A stretch of DNA of 64,000 nucleotides from Pseudomonadota bacterium (GCA_963205255.1 CAUJIK010000063.1:47753-111752), one strand, 5' to 3'; positions 1-8,224 are shown, numbered from the stretch's first letter. Translations and numbers: made by a program. The notes: generated by a model not told the origin, from the sequence alone.

Positions 1-1047
1 AGCGAGCGGGCTTTTCTCAACGACCGGATCGACCTGGCCCAGGCCGAGGCCATCGCCGATCTCATCGACGCCGGTTCGCGCCGTGCCGCGCAGGCCGCGC
101 TGCGTTCGCTGCAGGGCGAGTTCTCGCAGGCGGTGAACGCCACGCGCGAGGCGCTGACCCAGCTACGCGTCTATGTGGAAGCGGCCATCGACTTTCCCGA
201 GGAGGAGATCGACTTCCTCGGCAGTGAGGAGCTGCGCGCACGGCTTGTGGACGTGCAGCAGCGCCTGGCCGCGGTGCTGCATGGCGCCGAGCGCGGGGCC
301 GTGCTCACCCGTGGCCTCACCATCGCCATCGCCGGGCGGCCCAATGCCGGCAAGAGCACATTGATGAATGCGCTGGCGGGGCAGGATGTCGCCATCGTCA
401 CGCCCATCGCCGGGACTACCCGTGATTTGCTGCGGGTGCAGATCGAGATCAATGGCGTGCCCATGGAGCTGATCGATACCGCCGGTCTGCGCGACGCTAC
501 AGGGGATGCCATCGAAGTGGAGGGCATGCGGCGTGCGCGCGCTGCCATAGGGCGGGCGGATCACTTGCTGTTTGTGGTGGATGCTGCAGAGGATCCTGCC
601 TGCCGGGCGTTTGAGGAGGAGCGGGCGTCGCTGCCTGAGGGTGTGGCAGTGACCTTGATTGGAAATAAAATTGATCTAATTGATGGAAATAGTGGTTTTA
701 TTGGATCAAATTTAGATCAATCGGTGATGGCGGGCGGCGTCGGCGCCGTACTCGGGCTTTCCGCTGCCACTGGCTTGGGCATGGACTCGCTGCGTCGCCA
801 CCTGGGCGGACTTGCAGGCGAAGGCAGCAATGAAGGCACCTTTTCCGCTCGTGCCCGGCACGTCGAAGCGCTGCGCCGCGCTTCGGCTCACCTCGACGAA
901 GCGTGCCATCAGCTGGCTGCGAAGCAGGGGGAACTCGCCGCCTTTGAACTGCGTGAGGCGCAGCGGGAGCTGGGGGAGGTGGTTGGCGATGTGAGCAGCG
1001 ATGAGCTGCTGGGTCATATCTTTAGCAGTTTCTGCATCGGGAAATAG
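1..1047 (+). CDS. mnmE: tRNA uridine-5-carboxymethylaminomethyl(34) modification GTPase MnmE (5' end outside window)
   Basis: MnmE works with MnmG to modify the wobble uridine of certain tRNAs in the cytoplasm. The frame is open from base 1, and the first visible residues (SERAFLNDRIDLAQAEAI) already match the family's N-terminal and helical domains, so the true start lies before the window. The G domain shows G1 GRPNAGKST, G3 DTAG and G4 NKID. The protein ends in the diagnostic C-terminal CIGK, whose Cys is needed for tRNA modification. A short stretch just after NKID is very AT-rich compared with its surroundings. mnmG does not follow; an exonuclease gene does. Identification is very secure. 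Confidence 0.97.
   Translation, partial: SERAFLNDRIDLAQAEAIADLIDAGSRRAAQAALRSLQGEFSQAVNATREALTQLRVYVEAAIDFPEEEIDFLGSEELRARLVDVQQRLAAVLHGAERGAVLTRGLTIAIAGRPNAGKSTLMNALAGQDVAIVTPIAGTTRDLLRVQIEINGVPMELIDTAGLRDATGDAIEVEGMRRARAAIGRADHLLFVVDAAEDPACRAFEEERASLPEGVAVTLIGNKIDLIDGNSGFIGSNLDQSVMAGGVGAVLGLSAATGLGMDSLRRHLGGLAGEGSNEGTFSARARHVEALRRASAHLDEACHQLAAKQGELAAFELREAQRELGEVVGDVSSDELLGHIFSSFCIGK
661..720 (+). other. AT-rich island inside mnmE with an inverted repeat
   Basis: By direct count these 60 bases hold 15 G or C (25 percent), while nearby mnmE sequence is above 60 percent. The island encodes the segment from NKID into a loop of the G domain. It contains a perfect 9-bp inverted repeat, TTGATCTAA at 671-679 and TTAGATCAA at 712-720. 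The reading frame stays open across it. Origin unknown: small insertion, gene conversion or codon drift are all possible. Confidence 0.7.
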
Positions 1048-1063
1048 ACCCAGTAGAACACCC

Positions 1064-1564
1064 ATGCGCTACGCCGCCATCGACTTCGAAACTGCCAACT
1101 ACGACGCCGACAGCGCCTGCGCCGTGGGCCTGGTAGTGGTAGAGAACGGCCAGATCGTCGACCGCGCCTGTCACCTGATCCGCCCGCCCTCGCGCGACTT
1201 CACCTTTACGCACATCCACGGCCTCACCTGGAACGACGTGCGTGAAGCACGCAGCTTCGGCGAACTATGGCCCGAGCTGAGGGAGCTGCTGCGCGGAACC
1301 CAATTCCTCGCCGCCCACAACGCACCCTTCGACCGCAACGTGCTCGCCGCCTGCTGCAACACCTGGCAGATCTTCGACAACCCGCCCACGTTCCAGTGCA
1401 CAGTGCAGGTGGCGCGCCGCGTATGGCGCATCTTCCCCACCAAACTGCCGAACGTATGCCAGCACCTTGGCATCGAACTCAGGCATCACCAGGCCGACTC
1501 GGACGCAGAGGCCTGCGCCCGAATCATGATGGCCGCCATCGAGGCGGGCTGGAGCCCGCCCTGA
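1064..1564 (+). CDS. DnaQ-like (DEDDh) 3'-5' exonuclease domain protein
   Basis: A 166-residue protein consisting only of an exonuclease fold of the DNA polymerase III epsilon / RNase T type. It starts MRYAAIDFETANY, giving the Exo I motif DFE. An Exo II region AHNAPFDRNVL follows near the middle, and the Exo III region HHQADSDAEA, with catalytic His and Asp, sits near the end. The ATG at 1064 was chosen because the longer frame runs back into mnmE and the family begins at this point. There is no BRCT or polymerase domain. It probably trims DNA or RNA 3' ends in the cytoplasm; the substrate cannot be told from sequence. Confidence 0.88.
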   Translation: MRYAAIDFETANYDADSACAVGLVVVENGQIVDRACHLIRPPSRDFTFTHIHGLTWNDVREARSFGELWPELRELLRGTQFLAAHNAPFDRNVLAACCNTWQIFDNPPTFQCTVQVARRVWRIFPTKLPNVCQHLGIELRHHQADSDAEACARIMMAAIEAGWSPP

Positions 1565-1593
1565 TGTAGCGCCCGCCGACAATCAGCCGGCGA

Positions 1594-3471
1594 TCAGCCC
1601 GCAGCCAGCTGCTGCGCGATCCACTGGTCCACGCTGTGCTCCAGGATGTCCAGCGGCAGCGCGCCGCCACCCAGCACCAGATCGTGGAAGGCCTTGATGT
1701 CGAACCGCTTGCCCAGTCTGCGCTCGGCCCGCGCCCGCAGTTCCTGGAGCTTGAGCATGCCGATCTTGTAGGCCGTGGCCTGGCCCGGCATCACAAGGTA
1801 ACGGCGGATTTCCGCACGCACCGCGGCGATGGGAATGGAGGTGTTCTCGTCGAAATACTCCACCGCCTGCTCCTCGGTCCATCCCTTGGTGTGCAGCCCC
1901 GTGTCGACCACCAGCCGCACCGCGCGCCACATCTCCGAGGTCAGACGCCCGAAGTCGGAGTAGGGGTCCTGGTAGGTGTTGGGCATCTCCTTGGCGAGCC
2001 ATTCGGCATAAAGACCCCAGCCCTCGCTGTAGGCGGTGTAGCGCGCCTGCCCGCGGAACTTGGGAATGCTCTGGTTTTCCTGGGCGATGGACAATTGCAT
2101 GTGATGCCCGGGTAGCCCTTCGTGATAGGCGATCACTTCCAGCTCGGTCTTCGGCATGGCGTTCATGTCGGAGAGGTGAGCGTAATAAACACCCGGCCGT
2201 GACCCATCCGGCGTGCCGGTGTAGTAATGCTGCGCTCCGCCATCGCGCTCGCGGAAAGCTTCCACGCGCCGCACCACCAGATCCGCCTTGGGCAGCAGGC
2301 CGAAGTAATGCGGCAGCTCCTTCTTGATGTTGTCGATCGCCGCCGTGGCGTCATCCAGATAAGCCTGCCGGCCTGCATCCGTGTTGGGATAGCGGAAGCG
2401 CTGATCCGAATCGATGAACTTGAAGAAGTCCTCGAGGCTGCCCTTGAAGCCTGTGCGCCTCTTCAGCACTTCCATTTCGCCGCGCAGGCGCTTCACTTCG
2501 CGCAGTCCGGTCTGGTGGACCTCATCCGCCGTCATCGCGGTCGTGGTCATCGCACTGAGACGATAACGATAGAAGGCAACGCCATCGGGCAGCGTGGCGC
2601 TCACGCCGGTGGGGTTCACGCCGCCATTGCCCATGTCCGATTGCAGCCAGGCGATGAGCCGACGATAGGCGGGGCCGACCTGATCGGTGAGCACTGTGCG
2701 GCCCTGAGCCTTGAGCTCCTCCGCACGCGCGGCGCTGATCACACCTTTACCGACCAATGCATCGACATCGCTCTTCAGGTCCGCCCACAGGGGTGAGTCC
2801 GCGCCACTGTCGAAGGGCGCGCCTGTGATCACCTTCTGCGACTGATCGATGGAACCCTCGTAGGCAAACCGCGGCGGCCGGATGCCGAGCTTCGCCGCTT
2901 CATAGGTGCGCGTGAGCAGCTGGTCCAGCGCGCGCGGAATCTGGCCGGCGCGAGATATCCAGGCCAGTGCGTCGCTCTCGGTCGCCACTTCATGGAAGCT
3001 GATCAGAAAGGTGGGCAGCTCCGACTGCGCGCCGCCCATCTGCTCGAACACATAGCCATGCAAGCGATAGGGCGCTCCAGCCGCGGCGCGCTCGTACTGA
3101 TCCTTCCACACATCGTAGGAACGCTGCGCCTCCGACGACAGCAGCGAATAGTCGAACTGCGACTGCATCTGCTCCACCGAAGCCTTCTGCCAGGCCAGCT
3201 CCCGCTCCGCAGCCGCGATGGAGAAATCGTCGAGCTGGTCGTAGAGCTCCTTGCGGCCCAGGTAGGTGAGCCCCATGGGGCTGAAGCGCAGCTGTTCGTC
3301 GAAACGGGCCTCGAACCATTCGTTGATGCGCCGGGTCTCGGCCTCGACGCGGGCCGGGTCCGCCGCGGATGCCGTTGAAGTCGCTGCGGGTCCGACCGCG
3401 GTGGTGGCGCAGGCCGTGAGTGCGAGCAGGGAAAGGCAACCCAGGAGGCGGCAGGATTGGGCAATGCGCAT
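1594..3471 (-). CDS. DUF885 family lipoprotein, putative zinc metallopeptidase-like
   Basis: A 625-residue exported protein. The start at 3471 gives a lipoprotein signal peptide with lipobox LTAC, so it is probably anchored in the cell envelope. The rest matches the DUF885 family: regularly spaced helical segments and the conserved motif YHEGLPGHHMQ around residue 470, which resembles the HEXXH zinc site of M32/M3-like peptidases. An upstream in-frame extension to 3999 exists but covers the divergent YbhB gene and has no family similarity. The gene converges on the exonuclease with about 30 bases between. The enzymatic role is inferred from family resemblance. Confidence 0.88.
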   Translation of the reverse strand: MRIAQSCRLLGCLSLLALTACATTAVGPAATSTASAADPARVEAETRRINEWFEARFDEQLRFSPMGLTYLGRKELYDQLDDFSIAAAERELAWQKASVEQMQSQFDYSLLSSEAQRSYDVWKDQYERAAAGAPYRLHGYVFEQMGGAQSELPTFLISFHEVATESDALAWISRAGQIPRALDQLLTRTYEAAKLGIRPPRFAYEGSIDQSQKVITGAPFDSGADSPLWADLKSDVDALVGKGVISAARAEELKAQGRTVLTDQVGPAYRRLIAWLQSDMGNGGVNPTGVSATLPDGVAFYRYRLSAMTTTAMTADEVHQTGLREVKRLRGEMEVLKRRTGFKGSLEDFFKFIDSDQRFRYPNTDAGRQAYLDDATAAIDNIKKELPHYFGLLPKADLVVRRVEAFRERDGGAQHYYTGTPDGSRPGVYYAHLSDMNAMPKTELEVIAYHEGLPGHHMQLSIAQENQSIPKFRGQARYTAYSEGWGLYAEWLAKEMPNTYQDPYSDFGRLTSEMWRAVRLVVDTGLHTKGWTEEQAVEYFDENTSIPIAAVRAEIRRYLVMPGQATAYKIGMLKLQELRARAERRLGKRFDIKAFHDLVLGGGALPLDILEHSVDQWIAQQLAAG

Positions 3472-3594
3472 GGCAACTCCGTCATTGAACCGGACCGAAT
3501 TCCATCGAGTATGATGGAGCCATTGTGCAAAGGACAGATCCCCTTGCGGGACCATAAGGAGGTTGCAGGCGACTGAAGTTTCCCGCGGCACTGG

Positions 3595-3619
3595 CGCTGC
3601 TTGCCGCTGCTTGCCGCTG
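3595..3619 (+). repeat. 2.5 tandem copies of a 10-bp unit (CGCTGCTTGC) in a signal-peptide coding region
   Basis: Every base from 3595 to 3609 is identical to the base ten positions later, giving 25 bases of perfect 10-bp periodicity. Ten is not a multiple of three, so one copy changes the reading frame. Removing one copy joins a good signal-peptide start to the YbhB domain (see the next gene). Confidence 0.9.
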
Positions 3620-4161
3620 TTTCCATGTTCGGCGCTGTGGCGCAGGCCCAGCAGGGCCCGCCGCGCCTGGTGCCGCTGCTCATCGAGAGCACGGCCTTTG
3701 CCGATGGCGCCGTGGTTCCGCCGAAGTTCTCCGCCTGCGGCGACAATGTGCAGCCGGACTTCACCATCTCGAACGCGCCCGAAGGGGTCGTCAGCTACGC
3801 GATCATCTTTCACGATGTCGATGTGGCTCTGAATGGCAACGTCGATGATGTGCTGCACTGGGCGGCCTGGAACATCCCGGGCAACACCACGCATATCGCC
3901 GAAGGCAAACTGCCCGAGGGCTCGGTCCAGGGCAAGAACATCCGCGGCCAGAATGGTCATCTCGGCCCCGGCGCTCCTCCAGGTCCGCGCTATCACCACT
4001 ACGTGTTCGAGTTCTACGCGCTCAACGCCAGGCTCGATCTGCCGGACAGCGCCACGCGCGCCGAGTTGCTCGCGGCCATGAACGGCAAGGTATTGGAGAA
4101 GGCGGGCTACGTGGGCCGCTTCAAGGGCGAAGCCGCTCCGGCTGCTGCCGCGCCGCGCTGA
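3601..4161 (+). CDS. YbhB/YbcL family Raf-kinase-inhibitor-like (PEBP) protein with disrupted signal peptide
   Basis: A phosphatidylethanolamine-binding-protein fold: DDVLHWAAWNIPG and GPGAPPGPRYHHYVFEFYAL are typical of bacterial YbhB proteins. Their ligand is unknown. The open frame can start only at TTG 3601 or ATG 3625, neither of which yields a proper signal peptide. A strong ribosome site AAGGAGG at 3556-3562 instead precedes codons in another frame from 3573 (CTG AAG TTT CCC), which would read xKFPAALALLAA. Deleting one copy of the 10-bp repeat at 3595-3619 fuses that to VSMFGAVAQAQQ, a textbook secretion signal. The gene is therefore either frameshifted at its 5' end, variable by repeat slippage, or affected by a sequence error. 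Confidence 0.8.
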   Translation: MPLLAAVSMFGAVAQAQQGPPRLVPLLIESTAFADGAVVPPKFSACGDNVQPDFTISNAPEGVVSYAIIFHDVDVALNGNVDDVLHWAAWNIPGNTTHIAEGKLPEGSVQGKNIRGQNGHLGPGAPPGPRYHHYVFEFYALNARLDLPDSATRAELLAAMNGKVLEKAGYVGRFKGEAAPAAAAPR

Positions 4162-4167
4162 ACATCC

Positions 4168-4207
4168 GGGGCGCCGCTGGCGTCAAAGCCAGTCCAGCGT
4201 GCGCCCC
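4168..4207. terminator. Hairpin between convergent YbhB and glpK genes
   Basis: The left arm 4168-4180 (GGGGCGCCGCTGG) pairs with 4194-4207 (CCAGCGTGCGCCCC) with a single bulge. It lies in the 21-base gap between the convergent stops and overlaps the last codons of glpK. There is no long T-run, so it may act as an mRNA 3' stabiliser or a weak two-way terminator. Confidence 0.5.
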
Positions 4208-5688
4208 ACGGCCTTGCGCCACCGCGCATAGAGATCTTCCCGACGGGAACTCTCCATCGCCGGCAACCAGCGACGCGCCTCGCTCCAGTTGGCGCGCAAC
4301 GCGTCGAGATCCCGCCAGTAACCCACTGCAAGCCCGGCCGCATACGCCGCGCCCAGCGCCGTGGTCTCGGTCACATGCGGGCACACCACTTCACGATCCA
4401 GGATGTCCGCCTGGAACTGCATCAGCAGATCGTTCGCCACCATGCCGCCATCCACGCGCAGCTGGGGCAGCAATGTGCCCGCGTCATGCTGCATGGATTC
4501 GAGCACCTCGCGCACCTGGAAGGCCGTGGCTTCCAGCGCCGCGCGCGCGATGTGCGCACGTGTGGCATAGCGCGTGAGCCCCAGCACGGCGCCGCGTGCA
4601 CCGGCATTCCAGTGCGGCGCATAGAGGCCGGAGAAGGCGGGCACGAAGTAGACACCGCCGTTGTCCTGCACCTCGCGCGCCAGCGCTTCGATGTCGGCGG
4701 AGGATGAAATGATCTCCAGTCCATCACGCAGCCACTGCACCAGCGCGCCGGTGATGGCGATGGAACCTTCCAGCGCATAGGCGGGCGGCGCATCGCCGAA
4801 GCGGTAGGCCAGCGTCGTGATCAATCCCGCGCACGACGGCACCGGCGCCGCGCCGGTGTTCATCAGCAGGAAGCAGCCCGTGCCATAGGTGTTCTTCGCT
4901 TCACCCGGCGCGAAGCAGCACTGGCCCACCAGAGCCGCCTGCTGGTCGCCCAGGATGCCGGCGATGGGCACGCCCGCCAGCGGCTCCATGCGGATCTCGC
5001 CGAGCTGATCGCTGGAAGAGACAATGCGTGGCAGCAGCGCGCGTGGAATACGGAAGATCTCGAGCAGCCTCTGGTCCCAGTCCAGCGCGGCAAGATTCAT
5101 CAGCTGCGTGCGGCTGGCGTTGGTCACGTCGGTGATATGCAGGCCGCCCTTCGCGCCGCCGGTGAGATTCCAGACCAGCCAGCTGTCCATCGTGCCGAAG
5201 AGCAGATCGCCGCGTTCCGCCGCCGCGCGCGCGCCCGGCGCCTCATCGAGCAGCCATTGCAGCTTCAGCGCGCTGAAATAGCTCGCCGGAGGCAGCCCGG
5301 AGAGATCGCGCACGCGTTCGCCGACGCCCTGCCGCATCAGCTCCTGCACCCGCGGCTCCACACGCGTGTCCTGCCACACCAGCGCGCGATGCACCGGCTC
5401 GCCGGTGTGGCGGTTCCACAGCACCGTGGTCTCACGCTGGTTGGTGATGCCGAGCGCCGTGACATTGCGCGCCGTCAGCGAAGCACGCGCCAGCGCCTCG
5501 CTGATCACGGAGAAGGTGTTGCGCCAGATCTCCGCCGCGTCGTGCTCCACCCATCCCGGCTGCGGATAGTGCTGCCCATGCTCACGCTGCGCCAGCGACA
5601 GGATGTCGCCGCGTGCATCGAAGAGTATGCAGCGCGTGCTGGTGGTGCCCTGGTCAAGGGCGGCGATGCAGACAGTCCGCGCGTTCAT
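4183..5688 (-). CDS. glpK: Glycerol kinase
   Basis: A 501-residue FGGY-family kinase that phosphorylates glycerol to sn-glycerol 3-phosphate with ATP in the cytoplasm. The N-terminus has the nucleotide-binding motif LDQGTTSTR. Glycerol-site segments NQRETTVLW and WQDTR follow, and the C-terminal half has [13 protein letters not shown] and [10 protein letters not shown]. Length and motif order are normal. The ATG at 5688 was chosen because it puts the conserved phosphate-binding loop about ten residues in. No glpF or glpD is adjacent. The MAPEG gene lies 36 bases upstream on the same strand and may be cotranscribed. Confidence 0.96.
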   Translation of the reverse strand: MNARTVCIAALDQGTTSTRCILFDARGDILSLAQREHGQHYPQPGWVEHDAAEIWRNTFSVISEALARASLTARNVTALGITNQRETTVLWNRHTGEPVHRALVWQDTRVEPRVQELMRQGVGERVRDLSGLPPASYFSALKLQWLLDEAPGARAAAERGDLLFGTMDSWLVWNLTGGAKGGLHITDVTNASRTQLMNLAALDWDQRLLEIFRIPRALLPRIVSSSDQLGEIRMEPLAGVPIAGILGDQQAALVGQCCFAPGEAKNTYGTGCFLLMNTGAAPVPSCAGLITTLAYRFGDAPPAYALEGSIAITGALVQWLRDGLEIISSSADIEALAREVQDNGGVYFVPAFSGLYAPHWNAGARGAVLGLTRYATRAHIARAALEATAFQVREVLESMQHDAGTLLPQLRVDGGMVANDLLMQFQADILDREVVCPHVTETTALGAAYAAGLAVGYWRDLDALRANWSEARRWLPAMESSRREDLYARWRKAVGRTLDWL

Positions 5689-5724
5689 CGCATCAGCCTG
5701 CACCAACACGCGCCCGTTGCAAAG

Positions 5725-6108
5725 CTAGCGCGGCATGGTTGCCGCGATGAATATCGCCACCGTGCAACCCATGCCGGCCGCCCACACCAGCGAGCGCAGC
5801 GAGCCCAGCCCCGCCAGATACAGGGCGATATAGGCCACGCGCGCCGCGATGAACACCATGGCGAGCGTGTCCACCAGATCCTGCTGCCCGCGCAGCATGT
5901 ACGCAACCAGCACCGCCACGGCGAAGAAGGCAAACGCCTCGAAGCCATTCTGCTGCGCGGCATTGGCCCGGGCACGAAAGCCCTCCTGCTTCGCCAGCCA
6001 GGCGCGTGGATTGTTGTTGTCGAACCCCTGCCCGCCGACCTTGGAGAGCACCGACGCGACATAGGGCAGAAGCCCCGCGATGAAAACGCACCAGAGAGCT
6101 GTAGTCAT
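5725..6108 (-). CDS. MAPEG family integral membrane protein
   Basis: A 127-residue protein with about four hydrophobic helices, matching the MAPEG family (membrane-associated proteins in eicosanoid and glutathione metabolism). Typical features are the first helix followed by NNPRAWLAKQEGFRARANAAQQNGFEAF, in which the Arg and Asn residues form the family's glutathione-site signature, and a later RVAYIALYLAGLGSLRS helix. It sits in the inner membrane. The start ATG is preceded by a good ribosome site (GGGAGGTGCC). Bacterial members are mostly uncharacterised, so glutathione-dependent activity is only an inference. Confidence 0.85.
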   Translation of the reverse strand: MTTALWCVFIAGLLPYVASVLSKVGGQGFDNNNPRAWLAKQEGFRARANAAQQNGFEAFAFFAVAVLVAYMLRGQQDLVDTLAMVFIAARVAYIALYLAGLGSLRSLVWAAGMGCTVAIFIAATMPR

Positions 6109-6139
6109 GGCACCTCCCGCATGAATGCCGGCCAGCGTA

Positions 6140-6364
6140 TCAGGAAGAGACCAGTTCCTTGAAGCCGTCTCGGAGCATGCGTTTGCCGTCGAAAGGCAGA
6201 TCTTTCGGATCGAGGCCTTCCCACAGACGCGGATCGGCCATTACCTTTTTCATCACCTGGTCGCGGTGCCGGCGGGACTTGTAGACGGCCCGCGAGAACC
6301 ACACGTCCTCGCCGCGCTTGAGCTTCACGCTCTGCGGAAACGAGGTGAGCTTGCCGGGCCTCAC
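6140..6364 (-). pseudogene. DUF1428 family protein, 5'-truncated remnant
   Basis: The 74 codons match the C-terminal part of DUF1428 proteins: RPGKLTSFPQSVKLKRGEDV, then VYKSRRHRDQVMKKVM, DPR, and PFDGKRM. Complete members have about 115-120 residues and begin with an MYVDGF-like segment. That N-terminal portion is absent. Upstream in frame only eight further residues occur before a stop at 6389-6391, and they do not look like the family. No good start codon or ribosome site is present (GTG at 6364 is the first option). I read this as a gene that has lost its first third, though a short functional form cannot be excluded. Confidence 0.7.
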
Positions 6365-6504
6365 ATCGGAAGTCTTCTCAGGCGTCGGTCACGCTCCTGC
6401 TTGCCTCCCGCCGGCATTGTCCGACATGGGCTGCCGGCCGGCGCCGACATCGACTCCTGGCGCGTTCTCCCAAGCTCTCCGTGTCGTGCAAGCAGGAGAC
6501 AAGC

Positions 6505-6702
6505 GTGTACATCCACTCCAGAAAGAACACCACGCCGGACACCCGCAGGCCGGGCTTGAAGGGCGATGGGAAGCATCACTATCAGCAGGACGCGCCGGGG
6601 CGCGCCAAGACGGCCAGCAGCCGTCAGCAGATGCATCCGGACCAGAAGACGCAGACGGGCTCGAAAGAACTGGATGGCAACAAGGAGTCGAAACAGTCAT
6701 GA
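6505..6702 (+). CDS. Small hydrophilic protein of unknown function
   Basis: A 65-residue, strongly charged and polar product rich in Lys, Gln, Thr and Ser, with no Cys, no signal peptide and no recognisable domain; it is probably disordered. GTG at 6505 was chosen because CAGGAGA at 6490-6496 is well spaced; GTG at 6481 is an alternative. The best support for reality is that its TGA at 6700-6702 overlaps the ATG of the next gene (ATGA, 6699-6702), the usual sign of translational coupling. No family recognised. Confidence 0.45.
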   Translation: MYIHSRKNTTPDTRRPGLKGDGKHHYQQDAPGRAKTASSRQQMHPDQKTQTGSKELDGNKESKQS

Positions 6703-7022
6703 ACCACAGACACATATCCACATTGATGGTCGCGGCCCTGCTTGGCATGGGTCTGGCCGCGTGCGATTCACCCCAGGAGAGGAACGCCGAGCGCCAGGCG
6801 GACGCACTGGAGGATCGGGCCGACGCCGTGCGCTCGCAGAGCGAGGCCAGTGCCGATGCCCTGGAGCAGCAGGGTGACCGGCTGGATACGCGCGTCGATG
6901 GCCGGGACTCGGCCGCGGAGCAGGTGCTGGATGGGCAGGCGGATGCGGTGCGCAGGTCGGGCGAACAGGCTGCCGATGCACTGGAGAACCGCGCCGACGC
7001 CGTGCGTGATGCCGGCAAATAG
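6699..7022 (+). CDS. Small alanine-rich lipoprotein with internal repeats
   Basis: A 107-residue protein starting with a short lipoprotein signal (ALLGMGLAACDS, lipobox LAAC). The mature part is a run of imperfect copies of ADALExRADAVR, visible as QADALEDRADAVRSQ, ADALEQQGDRLD, QADAVRRSGEQ and ADALENRADAVRD. The spacing suggests an amphipathic helix, similar in style to small envelope lipoproteins or coiled-coil spacers. It overlaps the small hydrophilic gene upstream by four bases, so the two are probably one transcript. The role is unknown; periplasmic anchoring is inferred from the lipobox. Confidence 0.75.
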   Translation: MNHRHISTLMVAALLGMGLAACDSPQERNAERQADALEDRADAVRSQSEASADALEQQGDRLDTRVDGRDSAAEQVLDGQADAVRRSGEQAADALENRADAVRDAGK

Positions 7023-7090
7023 GACGCGCAGCCGGGACCGTGGCGCAACGACAACCCAACCTGGAGGTGCGATTCGCCGATAATGCATGA

Positions 7091-7687
7091 ATGAGCAGAG
7101 AGTTCGTTTTCGGTGTCGATCTGGATGGCGTGGTCGCGGACTTCATCGCCGGCCTCAAGCCGATAGCCGCCGAATGGCGCGGTGTTCCGGTGGAATCCCT
7201 GCCGGATGAAGTCAGCTACGGCTTCGCGGAATGGAAGCTGGGCGGCAAGCGCGGCTACGACGATCTGCACCGCTACGCGCTCAAGGAACGGCGCCTGTTC
7301 GAAACATTGCTGGTGATCAACGGCGCAGCGGCTTCGCTGCGCCGGCTTTCACGTCAGGGCGTCCGGATCCGCATCATCACGCACCGGCTGTACATCCCCT
7401 GGTTTCATCGCCAGGCGGTGAACCAGACCGTCGAATGGCTCGAGAAGAACGGCATCCCCTACTGGGACCTGTGCTTCATGGCGGCCAAGTCCTCGGTGGA
7501 TGCCCATGTCTATGTCGAGGACTCCCCAGGCAACATCCAGTTGCTCAGGAAGGCCGGCAGGAAGGTGATCGTGATGCGCAACTCCACCAATCGGCACCTC
7601 AAGGGCCCGGCGGCGGAGAGCTGGCGTGAGGTGGAGGAGTGGGTGAAGGTCGAGCGGCGCCGGTCAGGCGGTGGGGCCCGCCGCTGA
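7091..7687 (+). CDS. 5'(3')-deoxyribonucleotidase-like HAD hydrolase (NT5C type)
   Basis: A 198-residue cytoplasmic HAD-superfamily phosphatase. Motif I is FGVDLDGVVADF near the start, with two Asp nucleophile/acid residues. Motif II is the Thr in IRIITHRLY near residue 97, and the C-terminal VYVEDSPGNI carries the acidic motif IV. Domain layout and length fit the pyrimidine-preferring 5'-nucleotidase type C group, which dephosphorylates (deoxy)nucleoside monophosphates. The specific substrate is inferred. The last 15 residues are Arg/Gly-rich and look non-conserved. Confidence 0.78.
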   Translation: MSREFVFGVDLDGVVADFIAGLKPIAAEWRGVPVESLPDEVSYGFAEWKLGGKRGYDDLHRYALKERRLFETLLVINGAAASLRRLSRQGVRIRIITHRLYIPWFHRQAVNQTVEWLEKNGIPYWDLCFMAAKSSVDAHVYVEDSPGNIQLLRKAGRKVIVMRNSTNRHLKGPAAESWREVEEWVKVERRRSGGGARR

Positions 7688-7735
7688 TCCGCAGGGCGTG
7701 ATGTTCGGCATGGCCGGTCCATTGGGAGAATGATC

Positions 7736-8224
7736 ATGACTTCCACAATACCCAGGAACACCATCTGCCTCTGGTTCGACCACGACGCCGAGGGAGCCGC
7801 GCGCTTCTACGCGCAGACTTTCCCCGACAGTGCGGTACGCGCCGTGCATCGCGCGCCCGGTGATTACCCGGGCGGCAAGGAAGGCGATGTGCTCACCGTC
7901 GATTTCACCGTGCTGGGCATTCCCTGCATCGGCCTCAATGGCGGGCCAGTGTTCAGGCAGAGCGAGGCATTCTCGTTCCAGGTAGCGACGGCCGACCAGG
8001 CCGAGACCGATCGCTACTGGAACGCCATCGTCGGCAATGGCGGCAAGGAGAGCGCCTGCGGCTGGTGCAAGGACAGATGGGGCCTTTCGTGGCAGATCAC
8101 GCCGGTAGCGCTCACCGAAGGCATGGCCGACCCGGACCCTGCCACTCGCAAGCGCGTGTTCGCGGCGATGATGACCATGGGCAAGATCGACATCGCGGCG
8201 ATCGAAACAGCCCGGCAGGGCTGA
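7736..8224 (+). CDS. VOC superfamily protein, PhnB / 3-demethylubiquinone methyltransferase-like
   Basis: A 162-residue protein of the PhnB-like branch of the vicinal-oxygen-chelate fold: CLWFDHDAEGAARFYAQTFPDS at the start, FTVLGIPCIGLNGG in the middle and GWCKDRWGLSWQITP towards the end. The family name derives from an old annotation; most members have no proven enzymatic activity. ATG 7736 is preferred over ATG 7730 because GGGAG at 7724-7728 is then seven bases away. Nothing in the neighbourhood reveals the substrate. Confidence 0.85.
   Translation: MTSTIPRNTICLWFDHDAEGAARFYAQTFPDSAVRAVHRAPGDYPGGKEGDVLTVDFTVLGIPCIGLNGGPVFRQSEAFSFQVATADQAETDRYWNAIVGNGGKESACGWCKDRWGLSWQITPVALTEGMADPDPATRKRVFAAMMTMGKIDIAAIETARQG

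Noticed and set aside
133..135. GTG at 133 as the mnmE start
   Set aside because: Codons 1-44 upstream are in frame and match conserved MnmE sequence, so the gene continues beyond the window's left end.
3595..3625. Programmed ribosomal frameshifting in the YbhB gene
   Set aside because: There is no slippery heptamer or downstream pseudoknot at the junction; the exact 10-bp repeat explains the frame change better.
6361..6636. A minus-strand frame beside the DUF1428 remnant as its missing N-terminus
   Set aside because: It is in another frame, shows no DUF1428 N-terminal features and is compositionally a shadow of the plus-strand genes.
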